The notes under the pieces are model-generated. The model was given only the letters and a program-made list of their open reading frames with translations. It had not been told where the DNA came from and made no database searches. Shown here piece by piece: positions 36,560-44,888 of a stretch of 64,000 nt of DNA; position 1 is the stretch's first letter, and each line of letters starts with the position of its first letter. The DNA comes from Bacillota bacterium (GTDB lineage Bacteria; Bacillota; Clostridia; Lachnospirales; Lachnospiraceae). The stretch is from positions 6,525 through 70,524 of the forward strand of contig JAEZZO010000081.1 of the NCBI GenBank assembly GCA_023418475.1, in the 5' to 3' direction. Position numbers and translations under genes: made by a program.

Positions 36560-37312
36560 ATGAAATATTCTGAAACAGATATTATTACAAATGAGCAGGT
36601 TCTTGATGCACCTTATTCGTATCAAAATGATTTTTCGGATACTCTTAATGTATTTACTTTTATTAAAAAAGTAAATTTCTATAAGATATTTTGGATTTTT
36701 GTGATCGGTAGTATTTTTGGTTGTTATATGGAGCAAATTCAGTATTATGTTATAAAAGGTATCTGGGAAAGCCGTGCCGGCGTAATATGGGGGCCATTCA
36801 GTGAAATATACGGGATCGGTGCTATATTGATGTTTCTATTGTATCAGAAGATGAAAAACATATCTCCCCTTACCATATTCTTATCGGCTTCTTTCTTAGG
36901 CTCTGCTTTTGAATATGTTGCCAGTCTTTTTCAGGAAGTATGCTTTGGCTCAGTTACATGGGACTATAGCCGTCAGCCGTTCAATATCGGCGGACGAACC
37001 AGTCTAAAATACAGCGTATATTGGGGGCTGCTTGGATTGCTTTTTATCAAGTGGATTTTCCCCTTTCTTAATAAGTCTCTGGAGAACATAAAAGGAAAAC
37101 GATCCTTTGTCTTCACCTGGTTTCTGATTATCTTTATGTCAATTAATTTAACAACCTCCGCGATGGCTGTAAATCGGTGGAACGAACGCTTAACTAACAT
37201 TCCTGCCAGCGGGCATATTGATGAATATTTTGATCAGCATTATGATAATCAGAAAATGGAGTACATATTTCCTCATATGAAATTTTTAGTAAATACGGAT
37301 AAAACCTCCTAA
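36560..37312 (+). CDS. CmpB-type putative ABC transporter membrane protein (PF06541-like)
   Basis: About 250 residues with five to six hydrophobic segments. The motifs GCYMEQIQYYVIKGIWESRA and GVIWGPFSEIYGIGAIL, then EYVASLFQEVCFGSVTWDYS and FNIGGRTSLKYSVYWGLLGL, are those of the large Firmicute family labelled ABC_trans_CmpB. Its function is not established despite the transporter name, and no ATPase gene is adjacent. The ATG at 36560 was chosen because GGAGG precedes it. It is convergent with the large ABC permease gene and followed by a two-way hairpin. Confidence 0.75.
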   Translation: MKYSETDIITNEQVLDAPYSYQNDFSDTLNVFTFIKKVNFYKIFWIFVIGSIFGCYMEQIQYYVIKGIWESRAGVIWGPFSEIYGIGAILMFLLYQKMKNISPLTIFLSASFLGSAFEYVASLFQEVCFGSVTWDYSRQPFNIGGRTSLKYSVYWGLLGLLFIKWIFPFLNKSLENIKGKRSFVFTWFLIIFMSINLTTSAMAVNRWNERLTNIPASGHIDEYFDQHYDNQKMEYIFPHMKFLVNTDKTS

Positions 37313-37432
37313 GCTGCCTTATAACCTGGCATCTCCTCCTTTCACAGCAACAGCAGTAATCAATATCCGTATCACGATAAAGCACCAGGGCACCCATAGA
37401 ATGCCGCAAAATGGTATCTTAGATAATTTTGG

Positions 37433-37477
37433 AAGAACCCCGGAACGAGTACTGTTGTACTCATTTCGAGGTTCTTC
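37433..37477. terminator. Bidirectional hairpin between convergent genes
   Basis: A stem of about 20 bp with three mismatches around TGTT, with outer arms AAGAACC and GGTTCTT and inner arms GAGTAC and GTACTC. A second hairpin (AGTGTGAGG/CCTCACGCT) follows at about 37480-37508. It is placed between convergent stops. Confidence 0.65.
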
Positions 37478-37568
37478 TTAAGTGTGAGGACGATTTTACC
37501 TCACGCTTCCAATCATGATAGTGCATAGCGGCATCACAAATAGTCGGGGGAAACGATTTTTTTCACAT

Positions 37569-40500
37569 TTATTCCACCGATTTTAATGATTCTATCATAT
37601 CAATCGTTCGTAATTTAACGTAAGTAACAAGCTGCATGATTACCGAAAATAAAATAGTCAGCAGGCTTGATATAAGGAAACTTGGCCATCGGATAGTTCT
37701 AAAAAACAAAGTTGCATACCCTTCAATCACATCAACAACAAATCGGTGCAGATAAATTCCCATAACTAAACCGACTCCGATACTAAGCAGTGTCAGGATG
37801 AAAGCTTCCCGGTAGATATATCCGTTCGCCTCCACATCGGTAAAACCTAGTACTTTTAAAGTTGCTATTTCGCGTGTCCGTTCACTGATATTAATGGAGG
37901 TCAGATTATAAAGGACTATAATTGCCAGCAGAGAAGCTACTACAACTAGCAGAATGATTACACCATTTAAACTTTGACTGCCGTCCAGAGCAGTCTGAAG
38001 GACATCACTTGTAAATATCACATTAAGTATCTTATCGTTTTTCATAAGATGCTCTGCCATTGTTTTTTGATCTGTATGATGATTGGAAACCACTGCGTTA
38101 TAAGAAGCAGCTTTTGCAAATATCTGATTATACTGCACTTTGTTCATGTATATATAATTCGCTGTATAATTAAGTGCCACATCGCTGACTTTGATCCGGT
38201 ACTCTTTATTGTCGGCATCTTTTACGATGATGGTATCTCCTTTTTTCGCATGATAGAACTCTGATACTTTTTGAGTAATAATCGCACTATTATCATTCAG
38301 TTCCAAGACGCTCTCATCCGATTTACTTTTCAGATGGTAATACTGATTAAACAGCTGTGCATTTTCCGGTACAATCAAATAAACATCCAGGGTTTTACTC
38401 TCTTTTTCGCATTTTAGCGCGTTCTGCCTGATTAGAAGAGGGTCCTCAACCTGCTCCTTGGTAAAAAAGGCTTCCAAATCCGCGCTTAATTTCTTTGTAT
38501 CATCCTTAAACAGGATCATATCCTCATATCGGAAAATATCACCATACTGCTTCTGTGCAACTCCGTTCATACTATCTCTTAGACCGAATCCTACCAGCAA
38601 GAACGCGGTGCATCCGGCTACCCCTACAATGGTCATAAAGGCTCTTTTTTTATATCGGAACATATTTCTCATTGTGACCTTCCAGGAGAAGGATAGAAGC
38701 TTCCATATCGGTTTAATTCTTTCCAGCAAAATTGTTTGTCCGTTCTTTGGTGGTGCCGGGCGCATCAGGGCTGCTGGCTCCTGTTTTAGCTCTTTATTAC
38801 AGGAAAGAATGGTTACGAATGTCATAATTAATATCGTAACAAGCAGAATTAGTAAAAATGTCATCCAATTATATTGCAATACAAGCTTTGGTAATATAAA
38901 TTTAAAATTCGAGAAAATAAGCGGTGGTATCACACGGCATCCAATATAAAATCCAGCTAGCGCGCCAAGCCCTGTGGCTGAGAGAACATAAAACAGATAA
39001 GTACCCATAATACTGCCATCTTTGTAACCAAGTGACGTCATGGTACCAAGCTCACTTCGTTCTTCTGCTACCATCCTTGCCATCGAATTGGATGTCATCA
39101 GCATTCCGATCAATAAGAAAAAGAAAGGGAATACCGCAGCTACCGAAGCCACCACATCAATTCCTGATTTTAGTTCATTATATCCGATTGCGGCAGACCG
39201 GTCAAAGATATACCAATGCGGTTTTTCAATTTCTGATACATCTATTTTTGCATTACTTATTTTCGTCTCAGCATCCGATATTTTGCGATTAAATTCCTCC
39301 AAATTTGTATTATATTTTTTGTATCCCTTGTTAAGCTTCTCTTCGTTTTTAGCTATTTCACTTTTTCCTTTTTCAATTTCTTCGCCAGCTTTCCCTATTT
39401 TATGATGAAAAGTCTGAATTCCTTCCTTAAGCTTTGCTTCATTCAGGGTTAAATTAGTAATCGACTTTTTAAGCTGTAACAATCCTTGGTAGGACGCTGA
39501 ATATTGACTAATATTTGCATTTAACTGTGTATATTCCTGGCTGTCTGAAGGAAGCTGTGCCAGCTGCGCCTTCATAGCTCCTATCGCCTGGTCAAGCTCC
39601 TCTATTTTCGTATCCAGTTCTTTTTTTTGAATACCATTCTGCTCCAGCGCTTTATTAATCTTTGTCCAGCCGTCTGCAATTTTGGCTTCCATAGAATCAA
39701 ATTCCGTATTCTTTTCCTTTGTATTTTTCTTTAAATCCGCCTCGTTTTTGATGATTTCTTCTTTGCCCTCGGCAAGCTTCTTCGCATTTTTATCAAGCTT
39801 TGCTTTGGCATCGGCAAGCTTTTTTTCACCCTTTGCTTTTTCCTTATTTAGTTTTGTTTCATTTTTACTGATTTTTTGGTAAGCCTTATTATAAATCTCC
39901 TGATAACGGGCATTTTCCCTTACCGGTTTCATTTCTATTAAATTATCACGAAGCGGCTTAACCAAACTGTCATATTCTTTGGAATAGGCTGCGGTGCTAC
40001 TCACACCATCTGCTACAATAAATATCTCTGCATAAGCATCCAGTATAAAATTATCTCTGCTTACAAAAATAAAAGATAACAGCTTTCCGTCTCCTACCGT
40101 AGTGCTACCATAATCATCTGCCAGATATAATACTGATGTAACCGTACCGACTACTGTAAATTCATTGTTCTTTAACTTATCACCTACATCACTGGTGATT
40201 AGGATATGATCACCGATTTTGTACTTTTTACTGTCTGCAACGCACTCCTTATCGGTTTGTGGCATCCTTCCGGAAACCAATTTTACCGTGTTGACGGTAT
40301 CCTCAATTGCATGAACCCGTATTGTCTTTTCCTGATCCAGTACATCCAGAGAGTAAGTTGGAATTACGGTTTTTACCCCTTGACACTGCTTCAGTGCACT
40401 TACATCATCATCCGTAAGTCCCATCGTACTCAAAATCTTAAAGTCCATTAAATTATGATTCTTATAATACTGATCAGCCTGTGTTATCATATCCGGTACG

Positions 40501-40622
40501 GTAGCCTGTATCCCCGCGTAAAAACCCACACCAATCAGCACAATCATAAATAAGGACAGATATCGTCCGAGTGATTTTTTTATTTTTAGTATTGTATTTT
40601 TAAACAGCAAATTTATCACCAC
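37569..40622 (-). CDS. FtsX/MacB-like ABC exporter permease with long extracellular coiled coil
   Basis: A 1017-residue permease. TM1 (about 15-38) is followed by a beta-rich extracellular part (to about 240), a Lys/Glu/Asp/Asn-rich coiled coil of roughly 220 residues (about 245-465), three membrane helices (about 485-600), a further helix near 665, a second extracellular domain and three final helices (about 880-1010). Two FtsX domains are therefore present. The coiled coil resembles those of YhgE/Pip-like surface proteins. The GTG start overlaps the ATPase stop by 7 bp, so the pair is coupled. Relatives export peptides or lipids or transmit mechanical signals; substrate unknown. A divergent TetR gene suggests induction by a small molecule. 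Confidence 0.85.
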   Translation of the reverse strand: MVINLLFKNTILKIKKSLGRYLSLFMIVLIGVGFYAGIQATVPDMITQADQYYKNHNLMDFKILSTMGLTDDDVSALKQCQGVKTVIPTYSLDVLDQEKTIRVHAIEDTVNTVKLVSGRMPQTDKECVADSKKYKIGDHILITSDVGDKLKNNEFTVVGTVTSVLYLADDYGSTTVGDGKLLSFIFVSRDNFILDAYAEIFIVADGVSSTAAYSKEYDSLVKPLRDNLIEMKPVRENARYQEIYNKAYQKISKNETKLNKEKAKGEKKLADAKAKLDKNAKKLAEGKEEIIKNEADLKKNTKEKNTEFDSMEAKIADGWTKINKALEQNGIQKKELDTKIEELDQAIGAMKAQLAQLPSDSQEYTQLNANISQYSASYQGLLQLKKSITNLTLNEAKLKEGIQTFHHKIGKAGEEIEKGKSEIAKNEEKLNKGYKKYNTNLEEFNRKISDAETKISNAKIDVSEIEKPHWYIFDRSAAIGYNELKSGIDVVASVAAVFPFFFLLIGMLMTSNSMARMVAEERSELGTMTSLGYKDGSIMGTYLFYVLSATGLGALAGFYIGCRVIPPLIFSNFKFILPKLVLQYNWMTFLLILLVTILIMTFVTILSCNKELKQEPAALMRPAPPKNGQTILLERIKPIWKLLSFSWKVTMRNMFRYKKRAFMTIVGVAGCTAFLLVGFGLRDSMNGVAQKQYGDIFRYEDMILFKDDTKKLSADLEAFFTKEQVEDPLLIRQNALKCEKESKTLDVYLIVPENAQLFNQYYHLKSKSDESVLELNDNSAIITQKVSEFYHAKKGDTIIVKDADNKEYRIKVSDVALNYTANYIYMNKVQYNQIFAKAASYNAVVSNHHTDQKTMAEHLMKNDKILNVIFTSDVLQTALDGSQSLNGVIILLVVVASLLAIIVLYNLTSINISERTREIATLKVLGFTDVEANGYIYREAFILTLLSIGVGLVMGIYLHRFVVDVIEGYATLFFRTIRWPSFLISSLLTILFSVIMQLVTYVKLRTIDMIESLKSVE

Positions 40623-41317
40623 ACAATCTCTTCCGCTTTTTTGGGATTCTTGTTAATGATTACCTCTTTTACCGTGCCATTTTTTATCTTAATTACTTTA
40701 TCGGCAATATCTGCAATTACAGCATTATGCGTAATAAGGATGGTTGTCATGCCCATTTCTCTGCAGGTTTTTTGCAATAATTCAATAATCTTCTGTCCGG
40801 TTACACTATCAAGAGCACCCGTCGGTTCATCACACAGAAGCAGCTTTGGATTCTTTGCAATTGCTCTTGCGATTGCTACCCGCTGCTGTTCTCCACCGGA
40901 TAACTGAGAGGGAAAGCTGCTCATTCGTTCCGATAAGCCCACCTGCTCCATAATTGTTTCCGGTACCAGGGAGTCTGAACAGATCTGACAGGCAAGCTCT
41001 ACATTTTCCAGTGCTGTCAGATTACCTACCAGATTGTAGAATTGAAATACAAATCCGATCTCATTACGTCTATAATATACTAGTTTCTTTTTATTATATT
41101 TATGAACTTCATTTCCATCTACGATAATATTACCGCCACTTGGACTATCCATCCCTCCGAGGAGATTAAGAACAGTTGTTTTTCCTGCTCCGGAGGGGCC
41201 AAGAATAACTACAAGCTCTCCTTTATCAATGGTAAATGAACAGTTTTCCACTGCTGTAATCTTCACATCACCTACTACATAATCTTTCCTTATGTCCTCA
41301 AACTCTATAAATGCCAT
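40616..41317 (-). CDS. ABC exporter ATPase, MacB/LolD type
   Basis: A 233-residue ATPase with Walker A LGPSGAGKTTVLN, signature LSGGEQQRVAIARAIAKNP, Walker B LLLCDEPTGALD and switch His in ILITHNAVIA. It starts behind GGAGGCAGATGA and is the first gene of the two-gene exporter operon, divergent from a TetR regulator. Confidence 0.92.
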   Translation of the reverse strand: MAFIEFEDIRKDYVVGDVKITAVENCSFTIDKGELVVILGPSGAGKTTVLNLLGGMDSPSGGNIIVDGNEVHKYNKKKLVYYRRNEIGFVFQFYNLVGNLTALENVELACQICSDSLVPETIMEQVGLSERMSSFPSQLSGGEQQRVAIARAIAKNPKLLLCDEPTGALDSVTGQKIIELLQKTCREMGMTTILITHNAVIADIADKVIKIKNGTVKEVIINKNPKKAEEIVW

Positions 41318-41368
41318 TCATCTGCCTCCATTTTATCGAACACTGTGTTGACAATTCAACTCCAGCAT

Positions 41369-41397
41369 ATTATACTAACATCATGAGATGAAATCAA
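41369..41397 (-). promoter_or_regulatory. Promoter of the ABC exporter operon
   Basis: On the minus strand TTGATT, a 17-bp spacer and TATAAT. Just downstream are the short palindromes GTTGA-ATTG-TCAAC and AACAC-A-GTGTT, which could be operators for the divergent TetR protein. Confidence 0.55.
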
Positions 41398-41582
41398 CAA
41401 TCAGATATTTATTATGTGTATGCTACTCAACAGATATTCAATAAATGTTTAGAAACCAACAGATTGGAATTATAAAATTTTTATAATAATTTTGATGAAA
41501 TGTAAGTTTCATCGGGCTGATAGTCAATATCTTATGAAGAAAGGGAACAAAATATATTAAATTTTAACAGGTGGGAATACGT

Positions 41583-42158
41583 ATGGAAGAAAAGAAAAAC
41601 GACAGACGTGTAAAATATACCAGGATGGTGATTCGAAACAGCTTAATTAAGTTTATGAAGGAAAAACCAATTACTAAGATAACTGTGAAGGAACTATGTG
41701 ACGATGCGGATATCAACCGTGCTACTTTTTATGCACATTATCAGGATCAGTATGATTTACTCCGTCAGGTTGAAGAAGAGATTATTGACAATATTCATCA
41801 GCAGCTAGCCGGTTACGATTTTCAGAACAGCGATTTAGTACAATTAGAAATGATTGAAAGTATCTTAGTTTATATCGAGAATAATGCAGAGCTTTTTGCC
41901 ATACTGCTAAATAATTCCAACGGCGATATGAATTTTCAGCAGGAGGTAATTAAAATTATAGGTAAACAGCATTTTATACCTATTATAGGAAATGATACCT
42001 TCCGTATCGAGGATGCGGAATATATCTTTCACTTTTTAGCAAGCGGTTCCGTCGGAATAATTCAAATGTGGCTCGCCGGTAACATGAAAAAATCCGCGAA
42101 GGAAATTGCGCAGCTGATACTGAAAGCAGCCGCAAACGGACGCTCCTCCTTTCTTTGA
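41583..42158 (+). CDS. TetR/AcrR-family transcriptional regulator
   Basis: About 191 residues. The N-terminal helix-turn-helix reads KITVKELCDDADINRATFYA followed by HYQDQYDLLRQVEEE, and the C-terminal part is a TetR_C_33-like ligand domain (about 80-190). Divergent from the ABC exporter genes, which it probably represses. The ATG at 41583 follows AGGTGGG; the GTG four codons upstream overlaps that site. The intergenic region includes GATGAAA-TGTAAG-TTTCATC at about 41492-41511, a candidate operator in front of the regulator itself. Confidence 0.87.
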   Translation: MEEKKNDRRVKYTRMVIRNSLIKFMKEKPITKITVKELCDDADINRATFYAHYQDQYDLLRQVEEEIIDNIHQQLAGYDFQNSDLVQLEMIESILVYIENNAELFAILLNNSNGDMNFQQEVIKIIGKQHFIPIIGNDTFRIEDAEYIFHFLASGSVGIIQMWLAGNMKKSAKEIAQLILKAAANGRSSFL

Positions 42159-42205
42159 TGGGCGAGCGTCGAGCAAAGAGAGTGCATATCCACTTGAGGC
42201 TGTCT

Positions 42206-42258
42206 AATTCTCATGCGGGTTTATCGTACCTAGGTGCTGAAAAATCAGCATGAGAATT
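42206..42258. repeat. Single-copy branched hairpin
   Basis: AATTCTCATGC and GCATGAGAATT pair over 11 bp, with a nested hairpin (TGCTGA-TTTT-TCAGCA on the minus strand) and a small ACCTAGGT palindrome inside. The size and layout recall the hairpin repeat family, but the sequence is different. It lies between convergent TetR and BlaR1-like genes and may serve as a terminator. Confidence 0.5.
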
Positions 42259-42308
42259 TAACACTCAATCCGCTTAGGATTTCTTTGATATTCGACTTAA
42301 GTATTTTA

Positions 42309-44219
42309 TTATCTCTTTTGCAACCTTTTTAGCTCTTTCTTGCTTAGGTTGTCAGACAACACGTAAATGAAATCTGTTTTTTTATCCAGAAAGGCTTTTT
42401 TTGCATATTCAACCAGATCTTCTTTGCTTAATTCATCAGACAGCATAGAAAAAAAATCAATTCTGTCGTCCCGGTAAGCCTCCATTGCATACTTTTTGAG
42501 GTCTTCCTTGCTAAGGAAATCAGAAATCACAGAAAAAAAATCAATTTTATCCGCCTGATAAGCCTTCTTTGCATATTCTATGAGTCTCTCCTTGCTAAGG
42601 AAATCCGTTGTTACCGAAAAATAATCTAGTCTGTCATCATCATATGCTTTCTTACCATATTGATCTTGCAGATTACGGTCTAGTTCTGGTAAAACAGCCG
42701 CAAATATATTTATATCATCCTTTTCGTAATACTTCTTTGCTGTTGGCTTTAAATCAGTTCCTACATACAGTGTATTCATTACAATTGGAGATTCATCGGC
42801 AATCCAGGTATTTTTCGGCTGCTTCTTAAGCTGACAAAGTAATTTTGCTAATGCAGATACCATTTTTTCATTTTTCATATCACTTTTGCAGGATTTATCA
42901 AAATGAGTAGTCATTACTGTTTGATCTGGAAGCAATAGATCAGTCTTCACAAAGTTCTTATTTTTTTTCTTCGTATTCTTCTCCCATCCTATCGTGAATA
43001 CAAAAGAATCCTTATAATAACCTCTTACTATTCGTGCATTTTTACCAACTGAGCGCCTAATCCCTGATGAAGTGCTCTTAAGACTTACATCCTTATCTTG
43101 TAAAGCAGCTGTATAACTGGTTTGAAGTATATCAGCTTTTGCTTTAGCCTCTACCGGCTTTCCAAAACTATAAGATCCTAGGCCTAATGCTCCTGTGCAT
43201 AGAATAACTGTTAAGAAAAACATGATACCTTTCATTACATTCGATTTATCATGATAATTCATGATGCTATCCAACCTCTCTTTCAATAGTTCTTTATTTT
43301 CTATAAAAGTTACAGACGCAATTGCATTATTATATTTTCCGAATGTCCTTGCGGCATTCAACAAAGTATCTCCATAAGTTCGCATAATTTCATAATTCAG
43401 CTTCTTGATTACTGCTTCATCACAGGAAAGCTCACAGGCATGGTTTATTTCCCGTCCCATCACGTAAATAAACGGATTAAACCAATGAATACAGATCGTA
43501 AACTGAACCAACCATTTATAGAACATATCCTTCCGCTTACAATGTATCAGCTCATGCTGTAAAGTATAATAAAGCTCCGTATCTGTCAAAGATAGCGAAG
43601 GTAAAACAATTCTCACCTTCCAAAAGCCAGCCTGTAAAGCAGATGCTACGAATTTATTGGTATAAAGCCCTATCGGATATTTTATATTCATATGTTTTGC
43701 TATATTTCCCAGCAATTCCAGATATTCTATTTCATTTACTTCATCGCTTTCCTTCTTTATGTACCGAATAAACCTATGGTAAGTATAAACTCTATAAATG
43801 AAAAGTATCAAAGCAACTGCTAACCAGACGATAATCAAGCTTAATTGAATTATTACATTCCAGTTGACTGTAGAGAGGATACTCTCTTTTTGTGTTAATA
43901 AATTTTCCTCTATCCTGACAGGATCACTTTCCTGCTTAACCTGGTTGAAGGTCTTATCCTCCTGCGAAAGCAATACTTTTGCAGGTCTGGATCTGACTAT
44001 CGTTTCCGTAAAATCCATTTTATGAAACCCTTGATTTATCAGACTCATTCCCGGAGTAAAAGGAATTAACAATCTTGCGATTACGATTAACCAGATATAA
44101 TACTGCCACTTTTTGCTGATTTTATTCTTAATGAAGCCTTTTAACAAAAAAAGAAATAAGATTAAAGTAGTTCCGGAAATAGATAGCGATAATAATAACT
44201 TTAGAAACTCCAGCATCAT
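42309..44219 (-). CDS. BlaR1/MecR1-like M56 metallopeptidase sensor with C-terminal repeats
   Basis: A 636-residue membrane protein. Helices at about 3-27, 38-55 and 120-142 precede the zinc peptidase region with HELIHCKRKD (HExxH) and CELSCDEAVIKKL (the downstream Glu). A further helix lies at about 330-350. The extracellular part (about 355-520) carries no penicillin-binding SxxK/KTG set, unlike true BlaR1. It ends with four consecutive 28-residue repeats (525-636) of the form AY-DDR-DFFSV-SD-LSKE-L. Its start overlaps the BlaI gene. By family analogy it cleaves or triggers loss of the BlaI-like repressor on sensing an external signal, but the signal is probably not a beta-lactam. Confidence 0.85.
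   Translation of the reverse strand: MMLEFLKLLLSLSISGTTLILFLFLLKGFIKNKISKKWQYYIWLIVIARLLIPFTPGMSLINQGFHKMDFTETIVRSRPAKVLLSQEDKTFNQVKQESDPVRIEENLLTQKESILSTVNWNVIIQLSLIIVWLAVALILFIYRVYTYHRFIRYIKKESDEVNEIEYLELLGNIAKHMNIKYPIGLYTNKFVASALQAGFWKVRIVLPSLSLTDTELYYTLQHELIHCKRKDMFYKWLVQFTICIHWFNPFIYVMGREINHACELSCDEAVIKKLNYEIMRTYGDTLLNAARTFGKYNNAIASVTFIENKELLKERLDSIMNYHDKSNVMKGIMFFLTVILCTGALGLGSYSFGKPVEAKAKADILQTSYTAALQDKDVSLKSTSSGIRRSVGKNARIVRGYYKDSFVFTIGWEKNTKKKNKNFVKTDLLLPDQTVMTTHFDKSCKSDMKNEKMVSALAKLLCQLKKQPKNTWIADESPIVMNTLYVGTDLKPTAKKYYEKDDINIFAAVLPELDRNLQDQYGKKAYDDDRLDYFSVTTDFLSKERLIEYAKKAYQADKIDFFSVISDFLSKEDLKKYAMEAYRDDRIDFFSMLSDELSKEDLVEYAKKAFLDKKTDFIYVLSDNLSKKELKRLQKR
42312..42647 (-). repeat. 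Four tandem 84-bp coding repeats
   Basis: The 3' end of the BlaR1-like gene encodes four 28-residue units in frame, each with an LSK(E/K)-x-L helix start, an acidic patch (DDR, ADK, DDR, DKK) and DF/DY-F. The fourth unit is more diverged (FIYVLSDNLSKKELKRLQKR). The units resemble short helical-hairpin repeats. Confidence 0.85.
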
Positions 44220-44590
44220 ATGCTATCTCCACCCTTCCAATAATTCTTTAGTTCTTCATATTCAGCTGCTGTAAGAAGTTCATTCTCAATTAATGTTGAG
44301 ACCAATCCTTTTGTGTTACCTTCAAAAACTTTATGAAGAAATGCAACAGTCTGATCTGCCTGATAGCTGTTCGCTGTTACAATCGCTGTATACTTATTGC
44401 GCCGTCCGATTTTATTTGTCTTTAGGATGCCCTTATCTACAAGACGGGATAATAACGTAATGATTGTATTTTTGGTCCAGCAGTTTCCTTTTGCCTCAAG
44501 TCCCTCAACAATGTCAGTATACATAGCTGTTCCACCATTAGTCCATATAATTTTCATTAGCTCTAGTTCATAATCTGATACCTGCTGCAT
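44216..44590 (-). CDS. BlaI/MecI/CopY-family repressor
   Basis: A 124-residue winged-helix repressor: YELELMKIIWTNGGTAMYTD at the N-terminus, then WTKNTIITLLSRLVDKGILK as recognition and dimer-linking segments, and a C-terminal dimerisation helix (about 85-120). Length and motifs are classical. It precedes and overlaps the M56 sensor gene by 4 bp. Directly upstream lies a 43-bp palindrome that is very likely its operator, so it should repress its own operon. Confidence 0.93.
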   Translation of the reverse strand: MQQVSDYELELMKIIWTNGGTAMYTDIVEGLEAKGNCWTKNTIITLLSRLVDKGILKTNKIGRRNKYTAIVTANSYQADQTVAFLHKVFEGNTKGLVSTLIENELLTAAEYEELKNYWKGGDSI

Positions 44591-44606
44591 AATACCATCT
44601 CCTTTT

Positions 44607-44649
44607 GATTACAACGCGTTATCATAGTGTATGATAACGCGTTGTAATC
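44607..44649. promoter_or_regulatory. 43-bp palindromic operator for the BlaI-like repressor
   Basis: GATTACAACGCGTTATCAT and its exact complement flank AGTGT. The outer edges carry TACA and TGTA, the core of known BlaI/MecI operators. Each arm also contains the smaller palindrome AACGCGTT, so two repressor dimers could bind side by side. It lies 16 bp before the repressor start. Confidence 0.8.
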
Positions 44650-44748
44650 TTAAAGTCAACACGTTTTTACCATTTTAGTTATTTTATAATATAATATTCC
44701 AGCAAGAGTTCCGGCATCGCTGTTGTGCACATCACTGTACTTATTAAT

Positions 44749-44798
44749 ATTCAGAGTACAAAATTCTTACTTTCTATTCAGAATGCAAAATCTTACTT
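44749..44798 (+). promoter_or_regulatory. Direct repeats upstream of the MATE promoter
   Basis: ATTCAGAGTACAAAATTCTT and ATTCAGAATGCAAAATCTTA start imperfect 23-24-bp direct repeats with a 27-bp period that end at the -35 box. The position suits binding of an activator in tandem. The regulator is unknown. Confidence 0.45.
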
Positions 44799-44825
44799 GA
44801 CCCTCCTTTTCATTAAGAGTATAAT
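44797..44825 (+). promoter_or_regulatory. Promoter of the MATE transporter gene
   Basis: TTGACC, a 17-bp spacer and TATAAT, a near-consensus sigma-A promoter 63 bp before the start codon. Confidence 0.75.
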
Positions 44826-44888
44826 TCTTATCTATGCAGTATTTTATTATATTTCAATAATACAGACTGTTAGGTGGTTACTTACAAT

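Noticed and set aside
39040..39882. Hydrophobic plus-strand frames opposite the exporter permease
   Set aside because: They are antisense shadows of the Lys/Glu-rich coiled coil (Lys and Glu codons read as Phe and Ser/Leu).
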